A stretch of 64,000 nucleotides of DNA from JBGQOJ01 sp052119585. GTDB lineage: Bacteria; Pseudomonadota; Alphaproteobacteria; Rhodobacterales; Rhodobacteraceae. Where the stretch lies: assembly GCF_052119585.1 (NCBI RefSeq), contig NZ_JBGQOJ010000007.1:83925-147924 (forward strand), written 5' to 3'. Positions 61,041 through 64,000 of this stretch are shown here, one piece after another. Each line of letters starts with the position of its first letter. The first letter of the stretch is position 1. The notes beneath the pieces were generated by a model. It ran no database searches. It was not told the DNA's origin and was given only the letters and a program-made list of their open reading frames with translations. The translations under genes were made by a program, and so were the position numbers.

Positions 61041-61150
61041 AACGGGCTCCTTATTCAGCGTGGGCGTATACGCGCCCCACGCCACGATGCCAAGGGGGCA
61101 ATGCGCAGGCGGGTCTTGCCGTTTCATCAAATCCGTGATGATCAGGGCGC

Positions 61151-62356
61151 ATGAACACGCCAGAACCCTTTGACACCCTGATCCTTGGTGCCGGTGCCGC
61201 CGGCATGATGTGCGCCGCCCATGCGGGGGCCCGTGGCGGGCGCGTGCTGGTCGTGGACCATGCCAAGGCCGCCGGCGAAAAGATCCGCATCTCTGGCGGC
61301 GGGCGCTGCAATTTCACCAATCTGTTCGCGGGGCCGGCCAATTTTCTATCGAACAACCCGCATTTCGCCAAATCCGCGCTGAAACGCTATACTCAATACG
61401 ACTTCATCGACCTCGTGGCCCGCTACGGCATCCCCACCCATGAAAAAACGCTGGGCCAGCTTTTCTGCGACACATCCGCCAAGGACATCGTCGCAATGCT
61501 TCTGGCTGAAATGGCCAAGGTCGGCGCCGAACTGCGCCTGAATACCAGCCTGCGTGACATCACCAGAACCGACGCGGGCTTTGCGGCGACGCTGGAAAAA
61601 GACGGCGTCAGCCGCCCCGTCACCGCCCGCGCGCTGGTGGTGGCCTGCGGGGGCAAGTCGATCCCCAAGATGGGCGCAACCGGCTTTGGCTACCAGATCG
61701 CCGAACAGTTCGGCCTGCCCCTGACAGACATCCGGCCCGCCCTTGTCCCCCTGACTTTCGGCGAGGACATGATGGCGGGTTTCACCCCCATGGCAGGCGT
61801 CGCCACAGATGCGCGGATCAGTTGCAATGGCAACGCCTTTGACGAGGCGATCCTGTTCACCCACCGCGGCCTGTCCGGCCCCGCGACCCTGCAAATCAGC
61901 AGCTTCTGGCGCGAAAAGGCGGCGATCACCGTCAACCTGATGCCCCACGCGGATGTGTTCCAGACCCTGCGCGCCAAACGCGCCGAAAACGGTCGCCGCA
62001 ATGTCGGCACGGTTCTGGGCGACCTGCTGCCCAAACGCCTTGCCGCCCATGTGGCCGAGCGGGCACAGACCCGCGGCAATATCGCCGATATGTCCGATCT
62101 GGCGCTTGCCGCGCTGGCAAAGGCAATCACCGACTGGACGCTTTTTCCCGCAGGCACCGAAGGCTACCGCACCGCCGAGGTCACGCTGGGCGGGGTGGAT
62201 ACCGACGCGCTGAACTCTAAAACGATGGAGGCAAAAACCGTCCCCGGCCTTTACTTCATCGGCGAGGTGGTCGATGTGACCGGCTGGCTGGGTGGCTATA
62301 ATTTCCAGTGGGCGTGGTCCTCGGGCTGGGCCGCCGGCACCGCAATCGCGGGCTGA
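61151..62356 (+). CDS. HI0933/YhiN-family flavoprotein
   Basis: 401 residues. FAD-binding motif LILGAGAAGMMCAAHAG at the N-terminus, the family signature KIRISGGGRCNFTN around residue 47, THRGLSGPATLQIS mid-protein and the C-terminal FAD contact GLYFIGEVVDVTGWLGGYNFQWAWSSG shortened in the usual way. The YhiN/HI0933 family (often named aminoacetone oxidase or BaiN-like) has no firmly known substrate. It stands alone and ends before a repeated terminator-like element. Confidence 0.88.
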   Translation: MNTPEPFDTLILGAGAAGMMCAAHAGARGGRVLVVDHAKAAGEKIRISGGGRCNFTNLFAGPANFLSNNPHFAKSALKRYTQYDFIDLVARYGIPTHEKTLGQLFCDTSAKDIVAMLLAEMAKVGAELRLNTSLRDITRTDAGFAATLEKDGVSRPVTARALVVACGGKSIPKMGATGFGYQIAEQFGLPLTDIRPALVPLTFGEDMMAGFTPMAGVATDARISCNGNAFDEAILFTHRGLSGPATLQISSFWREKAAITVNLMPHADVFQTLRAKRAENGRRNVGTVLGDLLPKRLAAHVAERAQTRGNIADMSDLALAALAKAITDWTLFPAGTEGYRTAEVTLGGVDTDALNSKTMEAKTVPGLYFIGEVVDVTGWLGGYNFQWAWSSGWAAGTAIAG

Positions 62357-62374
62357 TGGTTTCTTTGTTCCGGT

Positions 62375-62396
62375 AAATATCCTCGCGCGCAGCGCG
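62375..62396. terminator. intergenic AATATCC/stem-loop element, copy 4
   Basis: AATATCCTCGC (62376-62386) overlaps the stem CGCGC-GCA-GCGCG (62384-62396), followed by AAACCCC. TTTCTTTGTTC precedes it. It lies between two convergent genes, like the copies at 34.85 kb and 44.64 kb. Confidence 0.55.
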
Positions 62397-62402
62397 AAAC
62401 CC

Positions 62403-63842
62403 CTACCCTTTTGGCCGCACAGACTGCGCGTGGCGGAACACATCCTGCGGGTCATAGGCCGACTTGACCTCGACCAGACGCGCGTAATTCGCCCCCCAAT
62501 AGGCCGCCTGCCAGTCCGGCAAATCCAGATCGGGGTAATTCACATAGGCCCCCGCCGCGCCCTCGCCCGCCAATATCCCCTGCACTTCGCGCATCGCCGC
62601 GATCCGCGCGACGGCATCGGCACCGGGCGGCACCGGCATGTCGAATTGCGCCAAAAACGCCGCATCGCCGCGGTGCACAAAGGCGGTGTCCGACGGCGCG
62701 ATATCATCCACCGCCCCGCCCAGCGTTTCCAGGGTCACCGTCTGCGCGAACGCCCCGTCACGGTCGAGCGCGGCCACAACACGTTCCCATGTTCCGACAC
62801 GCGCGGCACCTGTCAGAAAGTTCGACCCGATCTTGGCGTGCTCCTGCGGATAATGCGCCTTCGGCCACATCCGGTCGGCCACCACCCCGAACCCCGATTG
62901 CAGGACAACCGGATCGCGTGCGGGGCGGGCAATCGCATAAAGCCGCTGCGCGCCCGCCACCGAAACCGCGTGGTCCGCAACCGAAATCAACCGGCTGCGC
63001 ATCTGGATCACGCCCGCGCCCCTGCGCGCGATATACAGATAACTGCCCATCCCGCGATCCAGCCGCAGGTTCACCTCCTGCCACTCGGCCAGAAACGCGG
63101 CGCAGTCCGCTATGGGCAGGTTCCAGTGCATCTGGATCAGCGTCGCCTCGGGCACGGCCCGCAGTGCGAACCGCGATTGCGTCACCACCCCGAAACTGCC
63201 CGACCCGCCACCGCGCAGCGCCCAGAACAGGTCGGCATGCGCATCCTTCGACGCGGTCACGACCTGCCCGCTGGCCGTCACCACACGGGCCGACAGCAGA
63301 TGATCGCTGGCCAGCCCGTACGCCCGCGACAAAATCCCAAGCCCCCCGCCGCCCACATGCCCGCCCAGCCGCACCGTCTGGCAATACCCCGCAGGCAGCA
63401 CGCGCCCGGTAACGGTGGTCAGGCTGTTCACCCCGGCCAGTGTCGCACCCGGCCCCGCGATCAGCGTATCCGCCCCCGCCAGCCGCGCCTCGTTCATCCG
63501 GCCAAGGTCGATCACCAGGCCCGCGCTTTGCGACAGCCCTTCGAAGCAATGCCCGCCGCTCATCACCGAAAACGGAACCCCGTTTTCCTGCGCCCAGCCC
63601 ACCGCACGGCGCACGCCGTCCTCGGTCAGGCACAGCGCCCGATACTGCGGCGCGATCATCGTGCGCAGGTTAAAAGCCCGCTGGTCGGCACTGGCCCCCT
63701 GCCCGACCTTCCACAAAATCGATTCCGTATCGACGGGCACCCGTGCCATAGCAGCCCCTGCCGCAACCCCTGCGCGAAACGGCAGCCCTGCGGCCACAAC
63801 CCCAGCCATTAATCCAAGCGCCGCGCGGCGGGAATGTTGCAT
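62403..63842 (-). CDS. Tat-exported FAD-binding oxidoreductase, berberine-bridge type
   Basis: 479 residues from the ATG at 63842 (AAAGG upstream); a longer frame to 63968 is less likely. The N-terminus MQHSRRAALGLMAGVVAAGL is a twin-arginine signal. The FAD-PCMH domain shows VMSGGHCFEGLSQS, where the His and Cys positions match the covalent FAD attachment seen in BBE-type oxidases, and LGGHVGGGGLGILSRAYG. The C-terminal BBE segment is YVNYPDLDL with YWGANYARLVEVKSAYDP. It probably oxidises a sugar or alcohol in the periplasm using oxygen. Substrate unknown. Confidence 0.88.
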   Translation of the reverse strand: MQHSRRAALGLMAGVVAAGLPFRAGVAAGAAMARVPVDTESILWKVGQGASADQRAFNLRTMIAPQYRALCLTEDGVRRAVGWAQENGVPFSVMSGGHCFEGLSQSAGLVIDLGRMNEARLAGADTLIAGPGATLAGVNSLTTVTGRVLPAGYCQTVRLGGHVGGGGLGILSRAYGLASDHLLSARVVTASGQVVTASKDAHADLFWALRGGGSGSFGVVTQSRFALRAVPEATLIQMHWNLPIADCAAFLAEWQEVNLRLDRGMGSYLYIARRGAGVIQMRSRLISVADHAVSVAGAQRLYAIARPARDPVVLQSGFGVVADRMWPKAHYPQEHAKIGSNFLTGAARVGTWERVVAALDRDGAFAQTVTLETLGGAVDDIAPSDTAFVHRGDAAFLAQFDMPVPPGADAVARIAAMREVQGILAGEGAAGAYVNYPDLDLPDWQAAYWGANYARLVEVKSAYDPQDVFRHAQSVRPKG

Positions 63843-63923
63843 CAAAACACCTTTTCGACGACCCGGATTCAGATTTTTCAACATGCTGCAAATTTCTATG
63901 GGCGGAAACCCGCTATGACTATA

Positions 63924-64000
63924 GGGCACCTCTAAAAATTGCGCCTGATCTGACGGCGGTGTAGACATTGGGCCAGTGTGAGATGGAGGCTGGTTGTCAT
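63924..64000. mobile_element. possible left end of an insertion sequence (truncated by the window)
   Basis: GGGCACCTCTAAAAATTG at 63924-63941 resembles the terminal inverted repeats of IS5-type elements. On the minus strand an ATG at the very end of the window opens a short frame (MTTSLHLTLAQCL) that ends within 23 codons. The other end is not visible, so this is tentative. Confidence 0.25.

Overview
The window is a 64 kb piece of a GC-rich chromosome, densely packed with genes on both strands. Gene content points to an alphaproteobacterium of the Rhodobacteraceae (marine Roseobacter-like): PutR/PutA, a SelD fused to a flavoprotein, an H-NOX/HNOBA-GGDEF pair, a DUF3572 protein, a carnitine-to-betaine operon with fused carnitine dehydrogenase-thioesterase, and a non-pyrrolysine MttB homologue. 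This is inference from gene families; no rRNA or species marker is present.

Left part (1-12 kb): the 3' end of recJ, a tRNA-Glu with its own promoter, then a cyclitol (inositol-type) catabolic island. A LacI-type regulator is followed by two arms: a leftward arm of two Gfo/Idh/MocA dehydrogenases with an IolE/MocC-like TIM-barrel protein between them, and a rightward iolC-iolB-iolJ arm. Two near-identical 18-20 bp palindromes, one before the regulator and one between the arms, look like its operators. iolD, iolA and a transporter are not in the cluster. A decay zone follows: an amine-oxidase-like FAD gene with its middle deleted, a winged-helix/TPR regulator, and a broken sulfotransferase with tandem repeats.

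11-22 kb: a copper module (copA-cueR with a canonical 19-bp-spacer CueR promoter), an AttEFGH-like ABC exporter with its lipocalin-like exported partner, and a selenium module (selD fusion convergent with mnmH).

22-34 kb: signalling and stress genes. These include H-NOX with HNOBA-GGDEF, an MttB-family methyltransferase, a HAD phosphatase, MarR, DUF3572, a PleD-like REC-REC-GGDEF whose first receiver lacks the phospho-acceptor Asp, an ECF sigma/anti-sigma/Spy-like/EF-hand group, DUF983, NUDIX, a DMT transporter, a fatty acid desaturase and an XRE regulator.

34-45 kb: a carnitine operon (BKACE, lipocalin lipoprotein, LcdH-thioesterase) that should yield glycine betaine, then an aldo/keto reductase, DsrE-like and YceI-like secreted proteins, an MFS transporter, a serine-hydrolase pseudogene and metG.

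44.7-54.1 kb: a four-gene leftward operon with a 1554-residue BapA-like adhesin carrying 12 Ig-like repeats, followed by its TolC-like, ABC and HlyD-like type I secretion components. A LapG-like dialanine motif in the adhesin N-terminus, together with two diguanylate cyclases elsewhere in the window, suggests c-di-GMP-controlled surface retention.

54.5-64 kb: tRNA-Leu, a TPR protein, divergent putR/putA, a rhomboid protease whose start lies in a perfect hairpin, suhB-like inositol monophosphatase, an HI0933-type flavoprotein, a Tat-exported berberine-bridge-type FAD oxidase, and what may be the edge of an insertion sequence at the right end. A short intergenic element (AATATCC + GC stem-loop) recurs at four gene ends.
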